A stretch of 36,847 nucleotides of DNA, taken from an uncultured Alphaproteobacteria bacterium (lineage in GTDB: Bacteria; Pseudomonadota; Alphaproteobacteria; Rs-D84). Of this stretch, positions 1 through 7,550 are shown in pieces. The notes beneath the pieces were generated by a model. It made no database searches. It had not been told where the DNA came from and saw only the letters and a list, made by a program, of their open reading frames with translations. The DNA lies in assembly GCA_944389495.1 (NCBI GenBank), contig CALXMN010000008.1, forward strand, positions 1 through 36,847, written 5' to 3'. Positions within the stretch are counted from its first letter, which is position 1; each line of letters begins with the position of its first letter. Both the position numbers and the translations under genes were made by a program.

Positions 1-39
1 CTTGGAAGGCTTGCATACTAGCCTTTGTACTATGCCCGC
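1..39 (-). tRNA. tRNA-Gly(TCC), 5' part, cut by the window edge
   Basis: Read on the minus strand from 39, the sequence has a 7-nt acceptor strand GCGGGCA, the TA of positions 8-9, a D-arm with a GG-containing loop (30-15) and the anticodon arm CAAGC followed by loop CTTCCAA, which ends at the window edge. The loop gives anticodon TCC, that is glycine (GGA). The sequence closely follows typical bacterial tRNA-Gly(TCC). The 3' half lies outside the window, so the fold is not fully verified. A good promoter lies directly upstream. Confidence 0.8.
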
Positions 40-59
40 AACAAATTCAAAGCCCTGTG

Positions 60-87
60 ATTATATACTAAATTTACACAAACGCAA
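60..87 (-). promoter_or_regulatory. Promoter of tRNA-Gly
   Basis: On the minus strand a -35 box TTGCGT (87-82) and a perfect -10 box TATAAT (65-60) are separated by 16 bp. The expected transcription start is about 53, some 14 nt before the tRNA 5' end. The same 16-bp spacing recurs at the other tRNA promoters in this window. Confidence 0.65.
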
Positions 88-116
88 GCATTTATTACAC
101 AGGGCGAATTTTTCAA

Positions 117-953
117 TTATCTTATTCCGTGAATAATATCTTCCAAACTAAGCAGGAAATTCATATCATATCCACGTGCCTTTAAGCGTTGCAACACCAA
201 ATGTGCCAAGTTTGCCACCCCAAGCCGTTTATACACCTCTACCACAGTGACAATTTCATCTGGTTTCATATGCTCGGCCGGTGTCAGTGCCATTGCTATT
301 GCCAATTCACGAATTGCGGCACGCGAATACGCGGCACGATTATCACGACATCCATATTCATACAACACAGAATACGTATTCGCATTATGCAAGAAATCAT
401 CATACGCATACGCATTTGTATCAATATTTTGCATTACACGGTTTTCAATCGTTTCACAAATTTTTTCATCGGAATAAAGATATTCAATTGATGTCATTGC
501 GCTGCTGTTTGGGGAAAAAGCGGCATCCAATCCTTCGGCAATTGTTTGTTTACGCACAGACATATCTGTAAAGAATTTTGCATTTTCTGCACACCCGTAT
601 TGGGCCAAAACCGCATAAATTCGCGATGCATCATATTGTGCCATTACATCGGTCGAACTGTCATCAACAATACCGGCCATCAAAGTATCTTCTATAACTG
701 CACAAGCCGGTCGCACAGATGATTCTGTTACCTCTTCCGCCTGGACCGCATCCCCCATATTCGCCGGTGCAGAATCTTCAAGTGTAACCTCGTCATTATA
801 TGTCAAATAACGATTACCAATTATTCCACCATCATACAGAACCCAGGCCGCTGCCCCACAAACTACCAACAACACCATAAACATCCACAACCACACACGT
901 CCACGATGCGTTTTCTTTTGATTTTCTGCTGTTGATTTTATTTTTTCTTTCAT
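117..953 (-). CDS. Membrane-anchored envelope protein with two Cys-containing repeat modules
   Basis: 278 residues, family not recognised. A basic N-terminus is followed by one membrane segment (about residues 20-42), so the rest is probably periplasmic. Two homologous modules follow, about residues 80-145 and 163-225. Each begins C-x-x-I-E and contains a Y-x-(V/T)-(L/M) helix, then G-C-(A/R)-(E/D)-N, then a basic/Ala helix. The 242-residue protein at 1897-2625 carries one copy of the same module, so the two are paralogues. The tail is helical and TPR-like. The start follows a Shine-Dalgarno sequence GGAGAG. It is the last gene of a leftward run that includes Lol genes and a secretin, and secreted or outer-membrane-assembly work is only an inference from these neighbours. 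Confidence 0.8.
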   Translation of the reverse strand: MKEKIKSTAENQKKTHRGRVWLWMFMVLLVVCGAAAWVLYDGGIIGNRYLTYNDEVTLEDSAPANMGDAVQAEEVTESSVRPACAVIEDTLMAGIVDDSSTDVMAQYDASRIYAVLAQYGCAENAKFFTDMSVRKQTIAEGLDAAFSPNSSAMTSIEYLYSDEKICETIENRVMQNIDTNAYAYDDFLHNANTYSVLYEYGCRDNRAAYSRAAIRELAIAMALTPAEHMKPDEIVTVVEVYKRLGVANLAHLVLQRLKARGYDMNFLLSLEDIIHGIR

Positions 954-981
954 TTGACTCTCTCCTCTATATTTAAAGAAA

Positions 982-1236
982 TCATCTTATCGGCGGGAAA
1001 CAATTTCCCCCACCGCTTGGGCAACAATTAAATCCCAGATCGCCCATATCTGTATACACCTCGCCCGGGCAGCAACCATTTTTGTCGGGTGCGCTTCCAT
1101 CCGCACAGGCAACGGCAAAATCTGTGCTATGTGCATTGTTTCCGGCACATACGGCAATCCCAGCACCAACAATTCCACCCGCAACAAAGCACACAATTGC
1201 CATACAAATTATTTTCCAATCTGGTTTCTTTTTCAT
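982..1236 (-). CDS. Small anchored protein with a six-cysteine domain
   Basis: 84 residues. A lysine-rich start, one hydrophobic segment (about residues 8-31) and then a compact domain with cysteines spaced C-x10-CC-x14-CC-x6-C, ending in C-F-P-P-I. Exactly the same spacing, with shared D-G-S, G-C-C, T-D-M-G, C-C-P and P-P-I elements, forms the C-terminus of the neighbouring 223-residue protein. The even cysteine number and likely export suggest three disulfides. The start ATG overlaps the stop of the upstream gene (ATGA), so translation is probably coupled. I know no named family for it. It has no prepilin-peptidase site, so it is not an obvious pilin. Confidence 0.8.
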   Translation of the reverse strand: MKKKPDWKIICMAIVCFVAGGIVGAGIAVCAGNNAHSTDFAVACADGSAPDKNGCCPGEVYTDMGDLGFNCCPSGGGNCFPPIR

Positions 1237-1904
1237 AATGCATTACCACTATTTATTGGTGGATAACAGGTTCCCCCATCATCCGGACAACACGCAAACA
1301 CCAAATTTCCCATATCAGTAAACGTTTCCCCTTCGCAACAGCCGAATTGATTTGGCTTGCTGCCATCTTCACAAAGTCCAGATGCAACATTTCGTGCGGC
1401 GGTTTCTTCATCAACCTCTACTGTTTCAGATTTATCTATTTCTTCACAATCGGCATCATATTGATTTTGCAAAGGTTCTAATTCCGCCGTTGATGCCCCG
1501 TTTTTGGTTAATGAATCAATATCCGTCTTTAATTCATCACACAGTTCGCGCCGTCCATTTAAATATTCATCTAACACAGTTCTGGTTGTAACAACAACTG
1601 TTTCCACCTGGGGGGTGGCGGCAACGGGCGTTGATGCGGCGGCCACCGTTGCAACGGATATACGACTGGTTGTTGTGGCGCGTCGTCCGGCCGCAGAACG
1701 TGAACAATCGGCACGATATTGCGCCTGTAACTGTGCCAATTCCGTGGATTGTTCCGCACTGGGCTCCTCTATGGCAACCAGTTCATTTATACGTGCCTGG
1801 ATTGCGGTACAATCAACCCGACTGGCGGAATCCGCCGCACCGGCCACACCGGAAATCATCATTACCGAAAAAGCAATTAAATATTTTTTCATCGCATTAT
1901 TCAT
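1233..1904 (-). CDS. Exported protein: two Cys-bracketed helical hairpins plus the six-cysteine domain
   Basis: 223 residues. A signal peptide spans about residues 1-23 (cleavage after A-G-A). Two repeats follow, about residues 31-66 and 120-151. Each is bracketed by cysteines and ends Q-Y-x-A-D-C, a pattern expected for a disulfide-stapled helical hairpin. A linker rich in Ala, Thr and Val lies between them. The C-terminus (about 178-216) is the C-x10-CC-x14-CC-x6-C domain also found in the 84-residue neighbour. The first 8 bases overlap the end of the upstream gene. A second ATG at 1892 would also give a signal peptide. The family is not recognised, and an envelope location is inferred. Confidence 0.8.
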   Translation of the reverse strand: MNNAMKKYLIAFSVMMISGVAGAADSASRVDCTAIQARINELVAIEEPSAEQSTELAQLQAQYRADCSRSAAGRRATTTSRISVATVAAASTPVAATPQVETVVVTTRTVLDEYLNGRRELCDELKTDIDSLTKNGASTAELEPLQNQYDADCEEIDKSETVEVDEETAARNVASGLCEDGSKPNQFGCCEGETFTDMGNLVFACCPDDGGTCYPPINSGNAL

Positions 1905-2625
1905 TTATTATTTGTTCCATCTGCAGTATAAATTCCGTTGCAGGGTTTACTAATTGTTCAACCTTGTTCAAAAATTCACGTGCCTCTTGCTGCATATCTA
2001 ATTTTTTAAATGTATCTATTACGATTTCCGCATCGCGTTGACGCATATTTTCGGTTGGTCGTAATGCATTTGCGATTTCCAGTTCCCGCAATGCCAATGT
2101 TTTATACATTTCTGAATTTTCCGCACATCCGCGTGTGGCCATTGTGCTGTACGTATCGGCATTACGCAGATGCAGAATATATTCCGTACTGTCTTCGGGT
2201 GCCAATCTTTGTTTCAATAATTGTTCTATGCGCATACAGGTGGAAACAATACCTTCATTTTGTGGTGCCACAGATGCGGGCGTTGCATTTTTTTCAATGA
2301 TAACCAAGCGTCCTGCACACCCATCAGAATATGCCGCATTTAAATTATTTAACATTTCTATGTTTTCTGCGGTTGCACCGTTTGTTGTGATATTTACAAT
2401 TTCATTTGCAATTGCATCACATTGTTCGGCATCCATTGCGCCACGACGCATATTATCCGCCGAATACGTAAGGCCCAAAATCAGTCCGCACGCGAACAAT
2501 CCGGCCAACGCAATTGCGCCCCAGATTTTATGCCCGACGCTGCAACAATTAATTGGACACTCGGCGACCTTTTTATTATTTTTTACGGTCTGACCTTTGG
2601 ATGTTTTTTTGGTTGTTTTTTTCAT
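1897..2625 (-). CDS. Membrane-anchored envelope protein, paralogue of the 278-residue protein
   Basis: 242 residues. The N-terminus is rich in Lys and Thr, and one membrane segment lies at about residues 33-55. Next comes a Cys-bracketed hairpin (about 68-102) of the kind found twice in the 223-residue neighbour. It is followed by one copy of the C-x-x-I-E ... G-C-A-E-N module (about 129-190) found twice in the 278-residue protein. It thus joins features of both neighbours. A strong Shine-Dalgarno sequence, AAGGGGGG, precedes the start. It sits 31 bp downstream of lolD and looks like part of the same transcript. Function unknown. Confidence 0.8.
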   Translation of the reverse strand: MKKTTKKTSKGQTVKNNKKVAECPINCCSVGHKIWGAIALAGLFACGLILGLTYSADNMRRGAMDAEQCDAIANEIVNITTNGATAENIEMLNNLNAAYSDGCAGRLVIIEKNATPASVAPQNEGIVSTCMRIEQLLKQRLAPEDSTEYILHLRNADTYSTMATRGCAENSEMYKTLALRELEIANALRPTENMRQRDAEIVIDTFKKLDMQQEAREFLNKVEQLVNPATEFILQMEQIINE

Positions 2626-2656
2626 AACCGTCCCCCCTTGTTAATACCATTATACA

Positions 2657-3367
2657 CTATTGTACAATCCCATCGCAAATTGTAATTTTTCTGTCTGCCC
2701 TTGCCGCCAGATTCATATCGTGCGTCACAAACAACATTGCCATTTTTTTACGTCGCACTAAATCCAGCAACAAATCAAACACAGCCATTGCGTGATTTGG
2801 GTCCAAACTTCCGGTTGGTTCATCGGCCAACAATATTTCCGGATTATTCGCCAATGCACGTGCAACGGCGGTACGCTGTTGTTCACCACCGGACATTTCG
2901 CCCGGCAAATGCGAAGCCCTGTGTGCAACACTTGCGGCACGCAGTAATTTCGTTGCGGCGTTGGCGGCCGTACGTTCGTCAACCCCATTGGCCAACATAG
3001 GCAACATAACATTTTCCAACGCGGTAAAATCAGATAATAAATTATGCCGCTGGTATACGAAACCTATCTTTTGCCGTCGCATCATAGTACGCATCTCATC
3101 ATCCATTTTCTGAACGGGCGTACCAGATAACAAAATACTGCCACTGGTTGGCTTATCCAACAATCCAACACATTGCAGCAACGTAGACTTTCCACTGCCC
3201 GACGGGCCAACTAACGCAATAATTTCCCCGCGTCGCAAATCAAATCCGCCCCCCCGCAGGATATGCAGTGGTTGCCCCCCCTCCATAAAAGTCTTTTTAA
3301 TATCGCGCACCGACAGAACAACATCACCACGTGAAACCTTGGACAAAGAACTTAAAATATTTGCCAT
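2657..3367 (-). CDS. lolD: Lipoprotein-releasing ABC transporter ATPase LolD
   Basis: 236 residues, normal for LolD. It powers release of mature lipoproteins from the inner membrane towards LolA. The Walker A motif GPSGSGKST is at about residues 54-62, the signature is MSGGEQQR, the Walker B region is LLADEPTGSLD, and the H-loop is in FVTHD. The MacB/LolD/FtsE subgroup is clear, and the permease directly upstream assigns it to Lol. The start has the Shine-Dalgarno sequence AAGGAA. It lies 12 bp after the permease gene. Confidence 0.93.
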   Translation of the reverse strand: MANILSSLSKVSRGDVVLSVRDIKKTFMEGGQPLHILRGGGFDLRRGEIIALVGPSGSGKSTLLQCVGLLDKPTSGSILLSGTPVQKMDDEMRTMMRRQKIGFVYQRHNLLSDFTALENVMLPMLANGVDERTAANAATKLLRAASVAHRASHLPGEMSGGEQQRTAVARALANNPEILLADEPTGSLDPNHAMAVFDLLLDLVRRKKMAMLFVTHDMNLAARADRKITICDGIVQ

Positions 3368-3379
3368 TTATATATTCCT

Positions 3380-4633
3380 TTATTCGTTGCGCAATACATC
3401 GACTGGATCGGTACTGGCGGCCTTCCACGCGGGGTACAGTGTTGCCAAGAATGCCAATAATATTGCAATCAGTGCAATTCCAACAACATCGCTGAACACC
3501 AACTTGGACGGCAATTCGGATAAATAGTATAATTCAGCCGGAAATAAATCACGACCCGTCGCCCATTGAAAGAACTGTCGTATTGGTTCAATATAAATTG
3601 CGATAATAACCCCAAACAATGTTCCAAACACCGCCCCCAGCACCCCAATACTGGTACCCGATAAAATAAATATTTTCATCATAGATCGCCGCGAAACACC
3701 AAATGTTCGCAGTACAGCAATATCTTTGGATTTATCTTTGACCAGCATAACCAAACTGGACACGATATTAAATGCCGCCACAATCACTATTAACATTAAA
3801 ATCAAGAACATAACATTTGATTCCACCTGCAATGCACCAACAAATCCACGATTCAAATCACGCCAATCACGCACAACAAAACCATCGGGCAATAACCGCG
3901 CCAACGCATCACGAACCTCGGCCGTTTCTTCGGGATTTTTCAAGAATAAATCAATATGCGTAACCGCCCCGGGTATATTCAGATATTTTTGTGCGGTTTC
4001 CAATGGCATAAAAATATACCCAGAATCATATTCGTACATTCCCATAAAGAACGACGACATCACCGGATACGACATAATCCGTGGCATTGAACCGAATGGC
4101 GTTGGCGTCGCATTATTTGCCGAAATCAAAGAAATTTGATCCCCCATACCAACACTTAATGCCCGCGTCAAAGACGCACCTGCAACCAATTCGCCATCCT
4201 GGATTTTATCCAATGCCTTGCCATAAATTTTGGTACCACTGACCGATTTTGCGGCCAAATCAGACATACGTATTCCCCGCACCATTGCGCCGGTATTATT
4301 ACCATTCGCAGACGCCATAACCTGGCCCTCGGCGATTGGAACAATTCCAACCGCATTTGCGGCAACCACCTTGTTTTGTTTCATTTTATCAATCAAGAAA
4401 TCATAATCGGTAATTGCACCATCTTGATAATAAACAACAACGTGCCCATTCATACCAACAATCCGCGACAACAGTGTATCGTGAAAGCCGCCCATAACAG
4501 ACATCACAACAATCAGTGTTGCCACCCCCAACGTTATACCAATCAGTGACACCCACGAAATCACAGAACCGAATCCGCGCCGACGTGCACGCAAATATCT
4601 GAACGCGATTTTTCTTTCCAATTTTGAAAACAT
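3380..4633 (-). CDS. Lipoprotein-releasing ABC transporter permease, LolC/LolE family
   Basis: 417 residues with the LolC/E layout: N-terminal helix (about 24-50), a large periplasmic domain, and three C-terminal helices in the FtsX-like region. The opening K-I-A-x-R-Y-L-R-A-R-R and the segment S-W-V-S-L-I-G-I are typical. With LolD it extracts lipoproteins from the inner membrane. Only one permease gene is present here. A single LolC/E (or LolF-type hybrid) acting as a homodimer is possible, but a second gene could lie elsewhere. A G-rich Shine-Dalgarno sequence precedes the start, 11 bp after the secretin gene. Confidence 0.9.
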   Translation of the reverse strand: MFSKLERKIAFRYLRARRRGFGSVISWVSLIGITLGVATLIVVMSVMGGFHDTLLSRIVGMNGHVVVYYQDGAITDYDFLIDKMKQNKVVAANAVGIVPIAEGQVMASANGNNTGAMVRGIRMSDLAAKSVSGTKIYGKALDKIQDGELVAGASLTRALSVGMGDQISLISANNATPTPFGSMPRIMSYPVMSSFFMGMYEYDSGYIFMPLETAQKYLNIPGAVTHIDLFLKNPEETAEVRDALARLLPDGFVVRDWRDLNRGFVGALQVESNVMFLILMLIVIVAAFNIVSSLVMLVKDKSKDIAVLRTFGVSRRSMMKIFILSGTSIGVLGAVFGTLFGVIIAIYIEPIRQFFQWATGRDLFPAELYYLSELPSKLVFSDVVGIALIAILLAFLATLYPAWKAASTDPVDVLRNE

Positions 4634-4644
4634 TTACGCCCCCC

Positions 4645-5997
4645 CTATATATTTGCGCCCAAAAATTCGCGCAACGCATCCCCAACCAATGACATATCGG
4701 TCCCTGCGGGCATCTGTGTTGCATCAACAATCGATATTATACGTGGCGACATAAACACAACCAGTTCTGCAAACGGACTGATTAAAGTTTCTGGTGTTGT
4801 CACGAACGAATGCGTTGGAATACCGATTATTACATAATTATCACCTACATCGGACGGAATATTAAACGAAGACAATTCACCATTACTTGTACGCAGAACA
4901 ATTTTTGCATCAATTTTATCTTTGCCACCATAATCACCATACGTACCGGTTGCCCCTATGACCAGATCTGTTTCCAACCTGTCTTCTTTGCTGCATTGAC
5001 CAATATCAAAGCGCGATTGCCAACCATTTGGGATAACAAAAGTTCCCTGGGAAATAAGAACAACATTTGATTGCTGGGCCAAAAATTCTTGTAATGTTTT
5101 TGTGTTAATTTCCGGACTGACCACAAGTGCACGTCCCACAACCCCGGGTATGGACATCTTGATATTTTTATCCCCAAACGCCGGCAGCAAATTCATCCAA
5201 ATAATGGGATTATCCGTACGCGGATAAACACGATAAACATCCACATCCCAGGCAATCATATATTTTTTCGATGCAATATCAGAAATTATTTTCATAACTT
5301 CCCGCTCGGTCTGATAATTACCTTCAAAGACCATTGTTTTATCCTGCCAATCAACCAACAAATTACGAACATCTGCACCGTGCATCGCATCCAACAAAGC
5401 CATTATAATACTTTCATTTTTCGGCATTTTTATCATCCACTTGGCCCTGTGGTCCAAGTGGATTTCTGCATTTACCGCATCATAAGAATAATATACACGA
5501 CCCATTTTTGACATCAATTCGACCGTATCGGCCAGATTACCGGTCGACACCGTACCAGATATGGTTTGTGTAACCTCTCCATCTTCTATGACGGAAATAT
5601 CGGTTCCATCCAATAATTTATCCAAAGCCTCTTTAACTGTTAATTCTTTGAATTCATAATCCGTAACCATTAAATCCGCAGGCAACGGATCCCCCATCCC
5701 AAGTCGCACCATTTCTATTTTTTCCTCTGGCACAACAGAAACGACGGTCTGATTATCCCAATCAACTGTACAACGTTTTGGCAATTCTATTGAAAATCTT
5801 TGTGCTGTATCGGTTGTTAATGCGGCCTTTTTCGGGAAAATCGGCACAGAATTTTCATCAATAACAAAGTTTTCCACAACATTTATTGTATCATACTGGG
5901 GAACATCTTGTTGCTGACGCTGTTGTGCACACCCCAAGAACAATCCGGCACCCACGACCAGTAAAACAAAACCGCCAAAACATCTAACCAACTTCAT
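4645..5997 (-). CDS. pilN: Outer-membrane lipoprotein secretin, PilN/BfpB-like (type IVb pilus)
   Basis: 450 residues. The signal peptide ends F-L-G-C, so Cys23 is the probable lipidated residue. An STN/N0-like region (about 110-180) has the pattern V-K-E-A-L-D-K-L-L-D-G-T, followed by N1-type segments. The C-terminal third has the secretin ring signature, with a region ending S-P-F-A-E-L-V-V-F-M-S-P-R-I-I. In R64-type thin pili, PilN is the lipoprotein secretin. The matching pilO-P-Q-R genes lie 19 kb away in this window, so this is probably their outer-membrane channel. It is followed 11 bp later by the Lol permease gene. The family match is by motif, and the exact subfamily is inferred. 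Confidence 0.75.
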   Translation of the reverse strand: MKLVRCFGGFVLLVVGAGLFLGCAQQRQQQDVPQYDTINVVENFVIDENSVPIFPKKAALTTDTAQRFSIELPKRCTVDWDNQTVVSVVPEEKIEMVRLGMGDPLPADLMVTDYEFKELTVKEALDKLLDGTDISVIEDGEVTQTISGTVSTGNLADTVELMSKMGRVYYSYDAVNAEIHLDHRAKWMIKMPKNESIIMALLDAMHGADVRNLLVDWQDKTMVFEGNYQTEREVMKIISDIASKKYMIAWDVDVYRVYPRTDNPIIWMNLLPAFGDKNIKMSIPGVVGRALVVSPEINTKTLQEFLAQQSNVVLISQGTFVIPNGWQSRFDIGQCSKEDRLETDLVIGATGTYGDYGGKDKIDAKIVLRTSNGELSSFNIPSDVGDNYVIIGIPTHSFVTTPETLISPFAELVVFMSPRIISIVDATQMPAGTDMSLVGDALREFLGANI

Positions 5998-6022
5998 ATT
6001 GTCCCCTTACCCTTTGCATTTA

Positions 6023-6349
6023 TCAAATATTCATAACCCGTTCAAATTCCGCCAGTGTCATTTCATAGAACGGTTTTTGTGTCGGTGTTGTTAAATCACG
6101 CACACGTTCATACTGTTCGCCAAAGCGTTTTATAACGGCGGCCACATCTGCGGGAACGGCATTTTTATTTGCATCCATCAATCGCCGTCCATATTCATAA
6201 ACATATTCCAACACATCCGCCAGAAAAAAACGTCCAACATAATTTTCCACCGCAATTCCGCCCTTTTGAACACATATTGCAGACATAACCATTGTCATCT
6301 GGTTATACAGGTTGGCTAACTTTATAAAATTCTGAACCGTCAACGCCAT
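6023..6349 (-). CDS. Hypothetical protein, first gene of the secretin-Lol run
   Basis: 108 residues, not recognised. It looks like a small soluble, mostly helical protein, with no signal peptide or membrane segment. The start has AGGAAA upstream, and a TTGCCT-18-TATAAT promoter lies 29-58 bp before it. The secretin gene follows after 25 bp, so it is probably co-transcribed with it. A role in secretin or pilus assembly would be guesswork. Confidence 0.75.
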   Translation of the reverse strand: MALTVQNFIKLANLYNQMTMVMSAICVQKGGIAVENYVGRFFLADVLEYVYEYGRRLMDANKNAVPADVAAVIKRFGEQYERVRDLTTPTQKPFYEMTLAEFERVMNI

Positions 6350-6377
6350 TGATATTTCCTATATTCTCTTTTATGCT

Positions 6378-6407
6378 ATTATAAAAACTATTGCCCCCCA
6401 AAGGCAA
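6378..6407 (-). promoter_or_regulatory. Promoter of the leftward secretin-Lol run
   Basis: -35 box TTGCCT (6407-6402), 18-bp spacer and perfect -10 TATAAT (6383-6378). The predicted start at about 6371 leaves a 22-nt leader containing AGGAAA before the ATG at 6349. Its -35 box forms one arm of the inverted repeat ATTGCC-n7-GGCAAT (6390-6408), whose other arm is the -35 box of the rightward promoter. Confidence 0.65.
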
Positions 6408-6419
6408 TTAAATTATAAT
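6391..6419 (+). promoter_or_regulatory. Promoter of the rightward lipoprotein gene, leaderless type
   Basis: -35 box TTGCCC (6391-6396), 17-bp spacer and TATAAT (6414-6419). Only seven bases separate the -10 box from the ATG at 6427, so transcription should start at or next to the start codon. There is no Shine-Dalgarno sequence. Confidence 0.7.
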
Positions 6420-6426
6420 ATAAAAT

Positions 6427-6807
6427 ATGAGAATTCATTATATTATGTTTGCCCTTGTTTTGGCCGGGTGTGCATCTGCGAACCGGGGCAGTATTGATGA
6501 CGCAACCATTCTTAATTGGGAAAACGAATCCGTCACAATGGAACAATTCGTCCGCGATCACAAGGCGTGCCTTGGTATAAACAAGCCATCATATATGCCC
6601 CGTTCACGAATTTCCAAATTACTTGCCCCAAATCAAAGCGGTGTTATGCCTGATTGGGATGGGCTGTGGGTAACATTCCAATCGAATGAATACAAAGACA
6701 TTGGACAGCGTGCATTATTATCCGTACCGCGTAACACAACGTCTAAATCGGTTGGTGCGTATCGTAAATGTATGTTTCGGCGTGGCTATCTGTTACGTGC
6801 ATCTTAA
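6427..6807 (+). CDS. Small lipoprotein of unknown function
   Basis: 126 residues. A short signal peptide ends in the canonical lipobox L-A-G-C (Cys15). The mature part has two cysteines (in K-A-C-L-G and R-K-C-M-F) that could form a disulfide. The family is not recognised. The mRNA is probably leaderless, because the -10 box ends 7 nt before the ATG and no ribosome-binding site is visible. It lies just upstream of ftsQ, which has its own promoter. Confidence 0.8.
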   Translation: MRIHYIMFALVLAGCASANRGSIDDATILNWENESVTMEQFVRDHKACLGINKPSYMPRSRISKLLAPNQSGVMPDWDGLWVTFQSNEYKDIGQRALLSVPRNTTSKSVGAYRKCMFRRGYLLRAS

Positions 6808-6825
6808 AATTTTGGGTCTGTGCCC

Positions 6826-6854
6826 TTTCCAATATTAATATTTTGTGATATAAT
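6826..6854 (+). promoter_or_regulatory. Extended -10 promoter of ftsQ, leaderless type
   Basis: The -10 region is TGATATAAT (6846-6854), an extended -10 of the TGn-TATAAT type. A weak -35 box, TTTCCA (6826-6831), lies 17 bp upstream. Seven bases separate the -10 box from the ATG at 6862, the same geometry as at 6427. Confidence 0.6.
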
Positions 6855-6861
6855 TAGCCGT

Positions 6862-7542
6862 ATGAAACGTTCGATATGGTTTTGGCTGTATTTTATTGTT
6901 GCAATAATTATTGCTGTATATTTTGCAACGCGGATTTTTTTGGTCTGTACGGGCCACGGAAAATTATCCTATGTGCGAAACATTTCTATCAGTGCCGATA
7001 CCGCGAACAAAGATTTAACCCCCGTTGCCGCGGCGGCGGCCGTTGCCCCCGGCACCCGCGCCTTTGGTCAAACATTGGATGAAATAAACACACGAATTGC
7101 ATCCAGTCCCGGGGTAAAAAATGCGGCCACACGCCGTCTGGCCAACGGCAATCTATCTGTACGTGTTGAATTATACCGTGCGGTTGCACAATGGACGGAT
7201 GGGGAACAGTACTATCCGTTATCCGCGGATGGAACGATTGTAAATCGTCCCGCCATCACACGCAATCCGAACACGGTTGTTTTCCGTGGTCCGGTCCCCA
7301 AAGATATATCGTCAATAACGAATACGGCCCATAATATTGTTGGCGACTTGGATTATCTGGAATTTATTGAGAATCGTCGTTGGAATTTGCACACGACGGG
7401 TGGCATAACGGTTATGTTACCCGAAGAAAATCCCAATGCGGCAATTGCATCATTAATAATACTTAACAAGAATCATCAAATTTTATCCCGCGATATTGAT
7501 GTAATTGATATGCGCGACGATGCCCGAATATTAATAAAGTAA
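6862..7542 (+). CDS. ftsQ: Cell division protein FtsQ
   Basis: About 227 residues from the ATG at 6862. An in-frame ATG at 6820 is unlikely because the -10 box lies between them. One membrane segment near the N-terminus is followed by a periplasmic POTRA-like region (about 30-100) and the FtsQ C-terminal domain. That domain shows the usual pattern: Y-Y-P-L-(x)-A-D-G-T near the middle and I-D-V-I-D-M-R-D-D-A-R at the end. It links cytoplasmic FtsA/FtsZ to the septal wall machinery. It is small and divergent. The ftsA-type gene starts 8 bp downstream, the normal dcw order, but ftsZ is not next. Confidence 0.8.
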   Translation: MKRSIWFWLYFIVAIIIAVYFATRIFLVCTGHGKLSYVRNISISADTANKDLTPVAAAAAVAPGTRAFGQTLDEINTRIASSPGVKNAATRRLANGNLSVRVELYRAVAQWTDGEQYYPLSADGTIVNRPAITRNPNTVVFRGPVPKDISSITNTAHNIVGDLDYLEFIENRRWNLHTTGGITVMLPEENPNAAIASLIILNKNHQILSRDIDVIDMRDDARILIK

Positions 7543-7550
7543 GTAAGATA

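Noticed and set aside
52-105. Inverted repeat GCCCTGTG (52-59) with CACAGGGC (98-105)
   Set aside because: The 38-nt loop contains most of the tRNA-Gly promoter and there is no T-run after it, so it is unlikely to be a terminator. Possibly chance.
982-1236. The 84-residue Cys-rich protein as the missing type IVb pilin
   Set aside because: There is no prepilin-peptidase site (Gly followed by a hydrophobic residue with Glu at +5), and the hydrophobic segment is followed by a Cys-rich domain unlike PilS.
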